Source: Sphingobium estronivorans (lineage in GTDB: Bacteria > Pseudomonadota > Alphaproteobacteria > Sphingomonadales > Sphingomonadaceae). Taken from it: DNA of 64,000 nucleotides. This document shows positions 36,358 to 44,790 of the stretch, in pieces (positions within the stretch are counted from its first letter, which is position 1; every line of letters starts with the position of its first letter). The DNA lies in assembly GCF_008692605.1 (NCBI RefSeq), contig NZ_LFCT01000011.1:1-64000 (forward strand), written 5' to 3'. Made by a program: the position numbers and the translations under genes. The notes beneath the pieces were generated by a model. That model ran no database searches, was not told the origin of the DNA, and saw nothing but the letters and a program-made list of their open reading frames with translations.

Positions 36358-38652
36358 TTATCGCAGGTCGATCGTCACCTTGCCGATATGACCGCCCTGA
36401 TAACCATAGCCGACCGGCGCATCCTTCGGATAGTGGCCGACCGGCGAGCCCATATCGACCCCGACGTTGAAGGTTTCGTCGATGGTGAAGAAACCCGGAG
36501 GCGTCATGGGCAGCGTGTCCGTCGCCACCTGCTTGCCGTCTACCATCAGCTTCAGCGTCCCGCCCTTGGCATAGCCCGGCCCGTCATAGTCGAAGTCGAC
36601 CCGCAACTTGGCCGCGCCGGGAGCCAGCGGTTGCCCGACCAGATTGGCGGTCTTCACGTTGAATGCGCGATAAGTGAAGACCGGGCGATGCTGGGGATCG
36701 ATATAGAGCGACCAGCCCGCCCCCGCGCCGCCGACCGCCGCAATGACGCCCTGCGACGCATTGCTGACATCGACGTCGGAAGTCAGCGTCCACGATCGGT
36801 TCAGCATCTTGGGCAGCGCCTTTTCGGCCACGCCCACCGTCCCTTCATAATAAGTGACGCTCTTCGCGCCTCCCGACGCGTCCGGCAACCCGCCATCCTC
36901 GGATTTCACGCCTGAAAGCGGCAGCACCTGATTGGCGGCGGCCTCCTTCATGAAGAGCGCCTTCATCTCTTCCAGCCGGGCCGGATATTTGGCGGCAAGG
37001 TCCGTCGCCTGCGAATAGTCGGACCGCAGGTCATACAATTCCCACTTATCCTCCTCCATCGGCCGGTCCTTCGTGCCGATGACCTGCCAGGGCAGGCGAC
37101 CGTGGAAGGCCGACGCCATCCAGCCGTCATGATAGATCGACCGATTGCCCATCACCTCGAAATATTGGGTGGTGTGCCGTTCGGGCGCCTTGGCGTCGTC
37201 GAAACTGTAGATCAGGCTGGTGCCGTTCATCGGCTTCTGCGCGATGCCGTTGACCTCCTTCGGTTCCGCGATGCCCGCCGCTTCAAGGATGGTCGGCGCG
37301 ATGTCGTTCACATGGGAGAACTGGCTGCGCAGGCCGCCGGGATTGTGGATACGCTTCGGCCAGCTGATCACCATGCCGTTGCGCGTGCCGCCCAGATGGG
37401 AGGCGACGGTCTTCGTCCACTGGAACGGCGCGTCCAGTCCCCAGGCCCAGCCCGCATTATAATGGGCATAGAGTTCGGCCGACCCGATCTTGTCCAGGGC
37501 CGCCAACTTCTGCGCGTCGCTTTCCTTCGCCCCCTGCATGGCGCCCATATAATTCAGGCTGCCGCCCAGCCCGCCTTCCGCGCTCGCGCCATTGTCGCCG
37601 ACGATGTAGATGAACATCGTATTGTCATATTGGCCGCTGTCCTTCAGCGTCTGGACAAGGCGGCCAATCTGTTCGTCTGTATGGGCGAGGAAGCCGGCAT
37701 AGGCTTCCATCAGACGGGATGCGAACTTCTTCTGGTCGGGGGTCAGGCTGTCCCAGGCAGGCATTTCGGCGGGCCGGGGCGTCAGCTTGGTGTTGGCGGG
37801 AATCACGCCCAGCCGCTTCTGCCGGGCGAAAATCTCCTCGCGCAGCTTGTCCCATCCCTGATCGAACTTGCCGCGATAGCGGGCGATATATTCCTTCGGC
37901 ACCTGGATCGGGGCATGGGTCGCGCCCGGCGCCAGATAAAGAAAGAAGGGCTTGTTGGGCGCCATCGACTTTTGCCCGCGCACCCACTGGATCGAACGAT
38001 CGACAATATCCTCGGTCAGATGATAATGATCGCCCGCCGGACGCAGGATAGGCGTGGTGCCGTCATACAGCGTCGGATCGAACTGATCGGTCTCGCCACC
38101 CATGAAACCGTAGAATTTCTCGAACCCCTCGCCCGTGGGCCAGCGATCGAACGGGCCGCTCTGCGACACTTCCCAGTCCGGCGTCTGGTGCCATTTGCCG
38201 AAGGCGCCCGTGCTGTAGCCGTTCTGGCGCAGGATTTCGGCGATGGTCGCCGTGTCCTTCGTGTGGAAACCGGAATAGCCCGGACGCGCATCCGCCGTGT
38301 TCATCACCGCGCCGATGCCGGTCGCATGGGGATTGCGCCCCGTCAGCACCGAAGCCCGCGTGGGAGAACAGATCCCCGTGGTATGGAAACGATTAAAGCG
38401 CAAACCCTGCGTCGCCAGCTGATCCAGCGTCGGCGTGGCCGTCGGTCCGCCGAAAAGGTCCGCCGCGCCGAAGCCGACATCGTCCAGCAGCACGAGCACG
38501 ACATTGGGCGCGCCGGCGGGTGCCTGACGCTGCCACGCTTCGTGCGGGGCCGGGGATTCGGCGGTCTGCGCGAGCGCCACCGCGTTGCCGCCCAGACTCA
38601 TCGCAAGCGCCAGGGCGCTGATGGATAATGTCTTCCTCTTCCTGAACTTCAT
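36358..38652 (-). CDS. Secreted arylsulfatase (type I, formylglycine-dependent)
   Basis: A 764-aa sulfatase that hydrolyses sulfate esters in the periplasm. A Sec signal peptide (MKFRKRKTLS then a hydrophobic core and ALAQ cleavage) precedes the sulfatase domain with D57/D58 (LLDDVGFG) as calcium ligands, C95-S-P-T-R99 as the formylglycine site, and GKWHQTP. It is longer than small sulfatases because of a C-terminal ~200-residue beta-rich extension after the KWELYDLRSDYSQATDLA substrate/cation segment. The ATG at 38652 has AAAGGAG 11 nt upstream; a longer frame to 38742 is unlikely. It is divergent from the tandem TetR gene. No formylglycine-generating enzyme is in this window. Confidence 0.94.
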   Translation of the reverse strand: MKFRKRKTLSISALALAMSLGGNAVALAQTAESPAPHEAWQRQAPAGAPNVVLVLLDDVGFGAADLFGGPTATPTLDQLATQGLRFNRFHTTGICSPTRASVLTGRNPHATGIGAVMNTADARPGYSGFHTKDTATIAEILRQNGYSTGAFGKWHQTPDWEVSQSGPFDRWPTGEGFEKFYGFMGGETDQFDPTLYDGTTPILRPAGDHYHLTEDIVDRSIQWVRGQKSMAPNKPFFLYLAPGATHAPIQVPKEYIARYRGKFDQGWDKLREEIFARQKRLGVIPANTKLTPRPAEMPAWDSLTPDQKKFASRLMEAYAGFLAHTDEQIGRLVQTLKDSGQYDNTMFIYIVGDNGASAEGGLGGSLNYMGAMQGAKESDAQKLAALDKIGSAELYAHYNAGWAWGLDAPFQWTKTVASHLGGTRNGMVISWPKRIHNPGGLRSQFSHVNDIAPTILEAAGIAEPKEVNGIAQKPMNGTSLIYSFDDAKAPERHTTQYFEVMGNRSIYHDGWMASAFHGRLPWQVIGTKDRPMEEDKWELYDLRSDYSQATDLAAKYPARLEEMKALFMKEAAANQVLPLSGVKSEDGGLPDASGGAKSVTYYEGTVGVAEKALPKMLNRSWTLTSDVDVSNASQGVIAAVGGAGAGWSLYIDPQHRPVFTYRAFNVKTANLVGQPLAPGAAKLRVDFDYDGPGYAKGGTLKLMVDGKQVATDTLPMTPPGFFTIDETFNVGVDMGSPVGHYPKDAPVGYGYQGGHIGKVTIDLR

Positions 38653-38709
38653 GGTCGTTCCACTCCTTTGGCGGACCCGCGGTACGGGGATATCTTTTAT
38701 ACCGTTGAT

Positions 38710-38730
38710 CAGTACGATATTATTCAGTAC
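38710..38730. promoter_or_regulatory. CAGTAC direct repeat in sulfatase/TetR promoter region
   Basis: CAGTAC occurs at 38710-38715 and 38725-38730, a 15-bp period, inside an A/T-rich stretch; the outer AGTAC and GTACT also form a dyad. It is between the divergent sulfatase and tandem TetR genes and is a candidate binding site for the latter. Confidence 0.4.
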
Positions 38731-38823
38731 TAAAACCCCCAATTATGCAAGTGAATTTTCCGCGCCGCCTCACCGGCCTATGGTCGGGGCGAGTGGCAAA
38801 TCGGCAGGAACGGTGGCGCGCCT

Positions 38824-40068
38824 ATGCGAAGTGAAACAGACCGCGGGGAACGGATCATGGCAGAGGCAACCGCCCTGTTCCTGCGGGACGGTTTCGAACG
38901 GACCAGCATCGACCGCATCGCCGCCGGCGCGCATGTCAGCAAACAGGCGATCTACGCCTTGTTCCAGGACAAGGTGGACCTGTTCGCGAAGGTCGTGCGC
39001 GCCTGCCTGAGCCAACAAACCGTCGATACACTGCCGCAGCCGGAGGGGTCGGTCCGGCATGTGCTGGAAACCCATGCCATCCGGCAGTTCGATGCATATG
39101 CCGATCCGGACCATTTCGGTCTGTTCCGCGCCCAGGTCGTTCTGGCCCGGTCTTTCCCGGCGCTGGCGTCGGAACTGCATGAATTTCGGCGCCGCAGCGG
39201 TCGGAGCCTCGTAAACTATCTTCAGAATCTGATCGATGAAGGGCTGATCCCGCCATCGTTCAGCAATGCGACGGATTTATCGACGCGCCTTGGCGGGACG
39301 ACGGCCGAGGGGTCGCGCTTTTTGCTTGGCAATACCCTGCTGACCCCCGCTCAGCGGACCGAACAGGTCCGGCTGACGGTATCGCTGTTCCTCGGCGGGC
39401 TGCGCCAGCTTCCCACGGGCGAGGCGACGGAGGCCCCCCTGCCCTATGCGCTCGAACCGCCGCAGCTGACAGGCACGACCAGCATGCGCCTGAAGCCGGA
39501 GCGGTTCGACATGCTGTGCGCCGCGGCGGCGCGGGAATTTCTCGACCAGGGTTACGAAACGGCCAGCCTCGACCGGATCCTTGCGGCCACGGGGATCGGC
39601 CGATCGACCGTTTATCGGCAATTCGGCGACAAGCTGAACCTGTTCCGCTATGTGCTCCATCGGGAAATCGATGCGCAATGGTGTGAATTGGGAACCGGGC
39701 CGGACACATCCGCTGGGCCGGAAGAGCGGTTGCGCCGCCTGTGCCGCGATGCGCTGGACCTCCATCTGGATGCCCGGTCCGTTGCGATGCATCATCTGCT
39801 CATCCAGGATTGTTCCATCGTCCCGGACCTGGCGCGCCGTTTCTATGCGATGCAGGTCGAACGCCTGAGGCAGCCGTTCACCCGGCTTCTGGCAGAGGCC
39901 GGCCTGCCTCCTCCAGCGCCCGCCACCCTGCGCGCCTGCCACACCCTTGCGACCTTCGGCATGCGCTATATCGCCTCTCCCCGTGCCATCGACGAGGAGG
40001 AACGCCGCACGGAATCGGCCATCGCCGCCAGGATATTATGGCGCGGGGTCGACGCGGACGGCGGCTGA
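38824..40068 (+). CDS. Tandem (double) TetR-type transcriptional regulator
   Basis: A 414-aa protein with two TetR DNA-binding units in one continuous frame. Unit 1 (about residues 10-55): TSIDRIAAGAHVSKQAIYALFQDKVDLF. Unit 2 (about 222-272): ASLDRILAATGIGRSTVYRQFGDKLNLF. Each is followed by a helical region, the second ending near residue 400. It is built like 30655-31962 and the first units share the IAAxAxVSK and KVDLF pattern. It is divergent from the sulfatase gene, with a repeat between them, so it probably controls that gene. AGGAACGG precedes the ATG at 38824 by about 10 nt. Confidence 0.9.
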   Translation: MRSETDRGERIMAEATALFLRDGFERTSIDRIAAGAHVSKQAIYALFQDKVDLFAKVVRACLSQQTVDTLPQPEGSVRHVLETHAIRQFDAYADPDHFGLFRAQVVLARSFPALASELHEFRRRSGRSLVNYLQNLIDEGLIPPSFSNATDLSTRLGGTTAEGSRFLLGNTLLTPAQRTEQVRLTVSLFLGGLRQLPTGEATEAPLPYALEPPQLTGTTSMRLKPERFDMLCAAAAREFLDQGYETASLDRILAATGIGRSTVYRQFGDKLNLFRYVLHREIDAQWCELGTGPDTSAGPEERLRRLCRDALDLHLDARSVAMHHLLIQDCSIVPDLARRFYAMQVERLRQPFTRLLAEAGLPPPAPATLRACHTLATFGMRYIASPRAIDEEERRTESAIAARILWRGVDADGG

Positions 40069-40101
40069 CGCGGCAGAGGCGCCGCCCGCCGATCCCGGCG
40101 A

Positions 40102-40716
40102 TCAATCCCCGCGCGCCCCGATCCCCTTTTCGATCAGCCGGTTGGCGATGGCCGCCACCTCTTCGGCGGGACGGCTGTCGTCCCACACGCCGAAGCGCAG
40201 CCCCAGAAACACGTTCATGCCCATGATCGCCCAGCCATGCACCTCGTCCAGTTCGGCGCTGACTTCCCCGCGGGCGGCAGCGTCGCGCAGCCGGGCCATG
40301 ATGCGCGTCGCCGTGCTTTCATAATGGGTGCGATAGGCCGCCTGATCGACGAATTCCGCCTCGTCGATGATGCGGTAGAGTTCCTTGTTCCCCCGCGCGA
40401 ATTCCAGGAAACTGAGCAAGCCCAGCCGCTCCGCTTCGATGCCGTCGCGCGCTTGCGCGATGCGCGGCCCGACATAGTCGCGGACCTGCCCCGACATATC
40501 CGCCACCAGCGCCCGGAAAATATCGTCCTTGCTGTCGAAATAGGTGTAGAAACTGCCCAGCGCACAGCCGGCCCGGCGCGTGATGCCGCTGATCGATCCT
40601 TCGTGGAAGCCCTTCTCCCCAAACTCCCGCGCCGCCGCCGACAGCAGCGCCCGGCGGGTTCGCTCCCCGCGCGCGGTGCGCGGCGTCTTGTCTTTTTCGC
40701 CTGCCGATTCGGTCAT
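40102..40716 (-). CDS. TetR/AcrR family transcriptional regulator
   Basis: A 204-aa single TetR regulator: HTH domain RRALLSAAAREFGEKGFHEGSISGITRRAGCALGSFYTYFDSKDDIF, then a ligand-binding core ending in LIEKGIGARGD. The ATG at 40716 has GAGG 6 nt upstream and is preferred to the ATG at 40722, which directly abuts it. It is divergent from the TonB receptor at 40875, and the region between has a typical TetR-sized palindrome (40783-40804), so it very likely represses the receptor and the MFS transporter. Confidence 0.92.
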   Translation of the reverse strand: MTESAGEKDKTPRTARGERTRRALLSAAAREFGEKGFHEGSISGITRRAGCALGSFYTYFDSKDDIFRALVADMSGQVRDYVGPRIAQARDGIEAERLGLLSFLEFARGNKELYRIIDEAEFVDQAAYRTHYESTATRIMARLRDAAARGEVSAELDEVHGWAIMGMNVFLGLRFGVWDDSRPAEEVAAIANRLIEKGIGARGD

Positions 40717-40782
40717 CCCCATCCTCGCAATCTGTGTTCTTTTTGCCGCAGCGGGCGCGCTTCCATCGCGCCTTCTTATTTC

Positions 40783-40804
40783 AAGTTGAAAGTCGGTTCA
40801 ACTT
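40783..40804. promoter_or_regulatory. Palindromic operator candidate for the TetR at 40102
   Basis: AAGTTGAA (40783-40790), AGTCGG, TTCAACTT (40797-40804): perfect 8-bp arms, 22 bp overall, a normal TetR operator size, in the divergent promoter between TetR and TonB receptor. Confidence 0.6.
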
Positions 40805-40874
40805 TCATTATCGAATCGGACGAACAGCTTCACGACCCGGTTTACCGGGCGTCATTTCAGGAGAGGAACCGTCC

Positions 40875-43211
40875 ATGAAGGCTCGTCATTCCCTGCGTAT
40901 CGTCGCGCTCGCCTCCGCTGCATGGGGTGGCGCCGTCGCGCTTCCCGCCGCCGCGCAGAATGAAGCGGCCGCCGCCGACAGCGCCAGCGACGTGATCATC
41001 GTCACCGCCCGCCGGCGGGAGGAAAATATCCTCGACGTGCCGGTGTCCGTGACCGCCATCTCCGCCGACGCCATCGCCAAGCTTCAGGCGAACGACATGT
41101 CGGGCATTCAGGGCGCGGTGCCCAACGTCAATCTGGTGCAGGGACGCGGCTCCACCTCCAACTCCAACTTCTTCATTCGCGGCATCGGCCAGCCCGACGC
41201 GCTCCAGACCTTCGACCCGGCGGTCGGCACCTATGTCGACGGCGTCTATTTCAGCCGCATCCAGGGCGCGCTGGTGAACCTGTTCGACGTGGAGCGGGTG
41301 GAAGTGCTGCGCGGCCCGCAGGGCACGCTCTATGGCAAGAACACCATTGGCGGCGCGGTCAACATCGTCAGCCGCAAGCCCAGCACCACCGATTTCAAGG
41401 CGATGGGCAGCCTGACCTATGGCAGCTACGACACCTGGCTGGCGAACGGCTATGTCTCCGCGCCGCTGGTGCAGGACAAGCTCGCCCTCAGCATCGCGGG
41501 CGTCTATGACAAGCGCGACGGCACCGTCACCGATCCGCTGACCGGCCGCAAATATAATGACCGCAACACCCAGGCCGGCCGCGCCATCCTGCGCGCCACC
41601 CCCAGCGAGCGCGTCGAATTGATCCTGTCGGGCGACTACACCCGCCAGCGGACGGAGGCGACGCTGGGCTATGCCACCGCGCCGCTGACCAATGTGCTCT
41701 ACAATTCCAGCTTCCAGGTGATCGGCGTTCCGGTGGTGAAACCGGCCTATCCCTATGGCAAATATGATTACAAGGCATCGACCAGCCTCGCGCCGGGTCA
41801 GGGCCAGCGGCTCGACCATTGGGGTCTGTCCTTCACCGCCAATGTCGAACTGAACGACGCGGTGACGCTGACCTCCATCACCGGCTACCGCAAGCTGCGT
41901 CCCGATTATTATATCGATTTCGACGCCACCGAACTGGAAGTCGCGGACGCCTTTGTCGGCGTGCACCAGAAGCAGTTCAGCCAGGAATTGCAGCTCAAAT
42001 ATGACAGCGGTCCGCTGTCGGGCGTGTTCGGCCTTTATTATCTGAACGAGACGATCAGCTCGCATCAGGAATCCTACGACGACAATTATCTCCAGCTTCA
42101 GGTGGTGCCGGGCCTTGTCCTGCCGCTGACCTTCACCCGCTATATCGACGATCACCAGAATGTGAAAAGCTACGCCGCCTTCGGCCAGATGACCTATAAT
42201 CTGACGGACAAGCTCTCGATCACGGCGGGCCTGCGCTACACCAAGGAGCGCAAGCGGTATAACCGCTCCACCTATACCGTATTGGGGGGTGCGCAGTCGG
42301 CGCCCTATCTGTTCCCCGGCAGCCTGCCCGCACCCTATAACGATCTCGACCATGTCGATTTCGACGCATGGACGCCGATGGCGACCCTGTCCTACAAGCC
42401 GACCCGCGACACCCTGCTCTACGCATCGGCTTCGCGCGGCTTCAAGTCGGGCGGCTTCAACGGCCGGGTCAACGGCCAGAGCGACGTCACGCAGGTCATC
42501 GACGGCGTGCCCACCATCGTTCCCTATTTCAAGCCGGAAACGGTCTGGAGCTATGAGGCGGGCGCCAAGGGTAGCTTCCTCAATGGCAGGGTCAATCTGT
42601 CGGCGGCCGCCTTCTATTCCGACTACAAGGATTTCCAGGCCCGCGTCGGCGGCGACAATAGCGGCCTGACCAGCGGCTCCTTCCCGGTCATCAACGCCGG
42701 CAAGCTGCGCATCTGGGGCGTCGAGTTCGAGGCGTCGGTCAAACCCATGCGCAACCTGAACCTTGCCGCGTCGGTCGGTTATCTCAATGCGGAGTACAAG
42801 GAATTCAACGACGGCCGCCGCGCCCCGGCCTTCTCCTGCAACCCGACCGGCGGCGCGATCGTCTGCAAGCCGCCGTTCGCCCCGCCGATGACGATGCGTC
42901 TGGCGGCGGACTACACTATCCCGCTGGGCAGCGCGTCGCTGACCTTCGGCGGAGACATGCGCTTCGTCGACAAGCAGTGGCTGTCGGTGGACAACCGCCC
43001 CGGCCTCTATGAAAATGGCTACACCATCGCCAACGCCTATGTTCAGGCCGATTTGGCCGACGGCAAATATTATCTGCGCGGCGCGGTGAAGAACGCCTTC
43101 AAGGAACTGTACAAGACCGACGGGCAGGAATTTTCCAGCGTGGGCAATATCCAGACCGTCTATTATGGCGACCCGCGCACATGGACGATCACCGCGGGCT
43201 TCCGCTTCTAA
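40875..43211 (+). CDS. TonB-dependent outer-membrane receptor
   Basis: A 778-aa receptor. Signal peptide ending ALPAAAQ, TonB box DVIIVTARRREEN, plug with VERVEVLRGPQGTLYGKNTIGG, and a barrel ending in WTITAGFRF with terminal Phe. ATG at 40875 follows AGGAGAGGA. It is followed after 22 bp by an MFS transporter, so outer- and inner-membrane uptake of one compound are probably coupled. The region upstream has the palindromic operator. Confidence 0.95.
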   Translation: MKARHSLRIVALASAAWGGAVALPAAAQNEAAAADSASDVIIVTARRREENILDVPVSVTAISADAIAKLQANDMSGIQGAVPNVNLVQGRGSTSNSNFFIRGIGQPDALQTFDPAVGTYVDGVYFSRIQGALVNLFDVERVEVLRGPQGTLYGKNTIGGAVNIVSRKPSTTDFKAMGSLTYGSYDTWLANGYVSAPLVQDKLALSIAGVYDKRDGTVTDPLTGRKYNDRNTQAGRAILRATPSERVELILSGDYTRQRTEATLGYATAPLTNVLYNSSFQVIGVPVVKPAYPYGKYDYKASTSLAPGQGQRLDHWGLSFTANVELNDAVTLTSITGYRKLRPDYYIDFDATELEVADAFVGVHQKQFSQELQLKYDSGPLSGVFGLYYLNETISSHQESYDDNYLQLQVVPGLVLPLTFTRYIDDHQNVKSYAAFGQMTYNLTDKLSITAGLRYTKERKRYNRSTYTVLGGAQSAPYLFPGSLPAPYNDLDHVDFDAWTPMATLSYKPTRDTLLYASASRGFKSGGFNGRVNGQSDVTQVIDGVPTIVPYFKPETVWSYEAGAKGSFLNGRVNLSAAAFYSDYKDFQARVGGDNSGLTSGSFPVINAGKLRIWGVEFEASVKPMRNLNLAASVGYLNAEYKEFNDGRRAPAFSCNPTGGAIVCKPPFAPPMTMRLAADYTIPLGSASLTFGGDMRFVDKQWLSVDNRPGLYENGYTIANAYVQADLADGKYYLRGAVKNAFKELYKTDGQEFSSVGNIQTVYYGDPRTWTITAGFRF

Positions 43212-43233
43212 ACTTTAAAGGAAACAGGGCAGC

Positions 43234-44508
43234 ATGACGGGACAGGCGCGCGAAGCGGCAGGCAGCGGCTATCGCGCGCTCGTCCTCGCCATGCTGCTGC
43301 TGGTTTACACCTTCAACTTCCTCGACCGGCAGATTCTGGGCATCCTCGCCGGATCGATCAAGGCGGAACTGGGCCTGAGCGACACGCAGCTCGGCGCGCT
43401 GGGCGGCATCGCCTTCGCGCTGCTCTATTCGACGCTGGCGATTCCACTCGCCCTGCTGGCCGACCGCACCAGCCGCACCTGGGTCATCACCGTCAGCCTT
43501 ACGATCTGGAGCGGCTTCACCGCATTATGCGGCATGGCGGGCAGCTTCGCCCAGATGTTCCTTTTCCGCATCGGCGTCGGCGTCGGGGAGGCCGGCGGCG
43601 TCGCCCCCTCCTATGCCGTCATCTCGGACTATTTCCCGCAGGAGCAGCGGGCCCGCGCCCTGTCCATCTATTCGCTCGGCATTCCGCTGGGGTCGGCGGG
43701 CGGCGTCCTGCTGGGCGGCTATATCGCGCAAACGGTCGAATGGCGGACGGCCTTCATCGCCGTCGGGCTGGCGGGCCTGCTGATCGCCCCGCTCTTCCGC
43801 CTCACGGTGCGCGAACCCGCCCGTCCGGCGGCGCAGGGCGATGCCATTCCGGTGTCCGCCGTCTTCGGCATCTTGGCCGCCAAGCGCAGCTTCTGGCTGC
43901 TCGCTCTGGGCGCGGCCTGTTCGTCGCTCTGCGGCTATGGCGTCGCCTTCTGGCTGCCCAGCCTGTTGATGCGCAGCTTCCACCTCGACCTGATCGGCGC
44001 GGGCCAGTTCCTGGGCGCGCTGCTGCTGATCGGCGGCGTGGCGGGGGTGCTGCTGGGCGGCTGGCTGGGCGACCGCCTCGGCAGCCGCGACAAGGCCGCC
44101 TATGCCTGGGTCCCCGCCATCAGCTATATCGTCGGCATGCCGCTGTTCGTCATCGGCGTGCTGTCGAACAGCGTCCCCCTCGCCTTCGGCCTGTTCCTGA
44201 TCCCGCAGGCGCTGGTCTATGTCTGGCTCGGCCCGGTCCTCACCGCCGTCCAGCACCTCGTCCCCGCCCATATGCGCGCCACCGCTTCGGCGACCTTCCT
44301 GCTCATCAACAATCTGGTGGGGCTGGGGCTGGGCAGCTGGAGCGTCGGCGCGCTGTCCGATGCCCTAACGCCGCAGTTCGGCAATGAAGCGCTGCGCTAC
44401 GCCATCGCCGCCGCCTTGGGCTTCTATCTGCTCGCCGGGCTGTTCATGGCGCTGGCGGGCAAAGCGCTCCGCAAGGACTGGATCGACGGGCGCCGTTCGC
44501 CCGCCTGA
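43234..44508 (+). CDS. MFS transporter, spinster-like
   Basis: A 424-aa inner-membrane transporter with about 12 helices. Signatures: YTFNFLDRQILGIL in helix 1, ALLADRTSRTW (motif A), and GEAGGVAPSYAVISDYF in helix 5; they match the paralogue at 11445-12746. It is in the same operon as the TonB receptor and likely imports the compound that receptor takes up. AAAGGA lies before its ATG. Confidence 0.93.
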   Translation: MTGQAREAAGSGYRALVLAMLLLVYTFNFLDRQILGILAGSIKAELGLSDTQLGALGGIAFALLYSTLAIPLALLADRTSRTWVITVSLTIWSGFTALCGMAGSFAQMFLFRIGVGVGEAGGVAPSYAVISDYFPQEQRARALSIYSLGIPLGSAGGVLLGGYIAQTVEWRTAFIAVGLAGLLIAPLFRLTVREPARPAAQGDAIPVSAVFGILAAKRSFWLLALGAACSSLCGYGVAFWLPSLLMRSFHLDLIGAGQFLGALLLIGGVAGVLLGGWLGDRLGSRDKAAYAWVPAISYIVGMPLFVIGVLSNSVPLAFGLFLIPQALVYVWLGPVLTAVQHLVPAHMRATASATFLLINNLVGLGLGSWSVGALSDALTPQFGNEALRYAIAAALGFYLLAGLFMALAGKALRKDWIDGRRSPA

Positions 44509-44559
44509 CGGAACCAGCCCGGTGGGGCGCTTGTTCTCTCCTTGCGAAAGGAGAGGTTC

Positions 44560-44781
44560 ATGCACAGGGAACAGGAAGACGGTAAAGTCGTCACCCATTT
44601 ATCGCGGGAAGAAGTGCGCAGCGGCGCCTCCACCCATGTCACGCGCTATGTGCTGGGCATCAGCCTCGTTCTGATCGTGATCGTCTTTGCCTTATTGCTC
44701 GCGACCGGCTTCTTCACCACGGCCAGGACGGGCGCCGATCAGTCCCATGTCGCCAACACGGCCGAAGCGGACGGCGGTTGA
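44560..44781 (+). CDS. Small single-span membrane protein
   Basis: A 73-aa protein with a charged N-terminal half (REQEDGKVVTHLSREEVRSG) and one clear membrane helix (VLGISLVLIVIVFALLLATGFF), ending in a short polar tail. AAAGGAGAGG just before the ATG at 44560 is a strong ribosome site, so it is likely real. It follows the MFS gene by 51 bp and converges on the LuxR-type gene. Family not recognised; a regulator or partner of transport is possible but unproven. Confidence 0.75.
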   Translation: MHREQEDGKVVTHLSREEVRSGASTHVTRYVLGISLVLIVIVFALLLATGFFTTARTGADQSHVANTAEADGG

Positions 44782-44790
44782 CGGCGCCGC

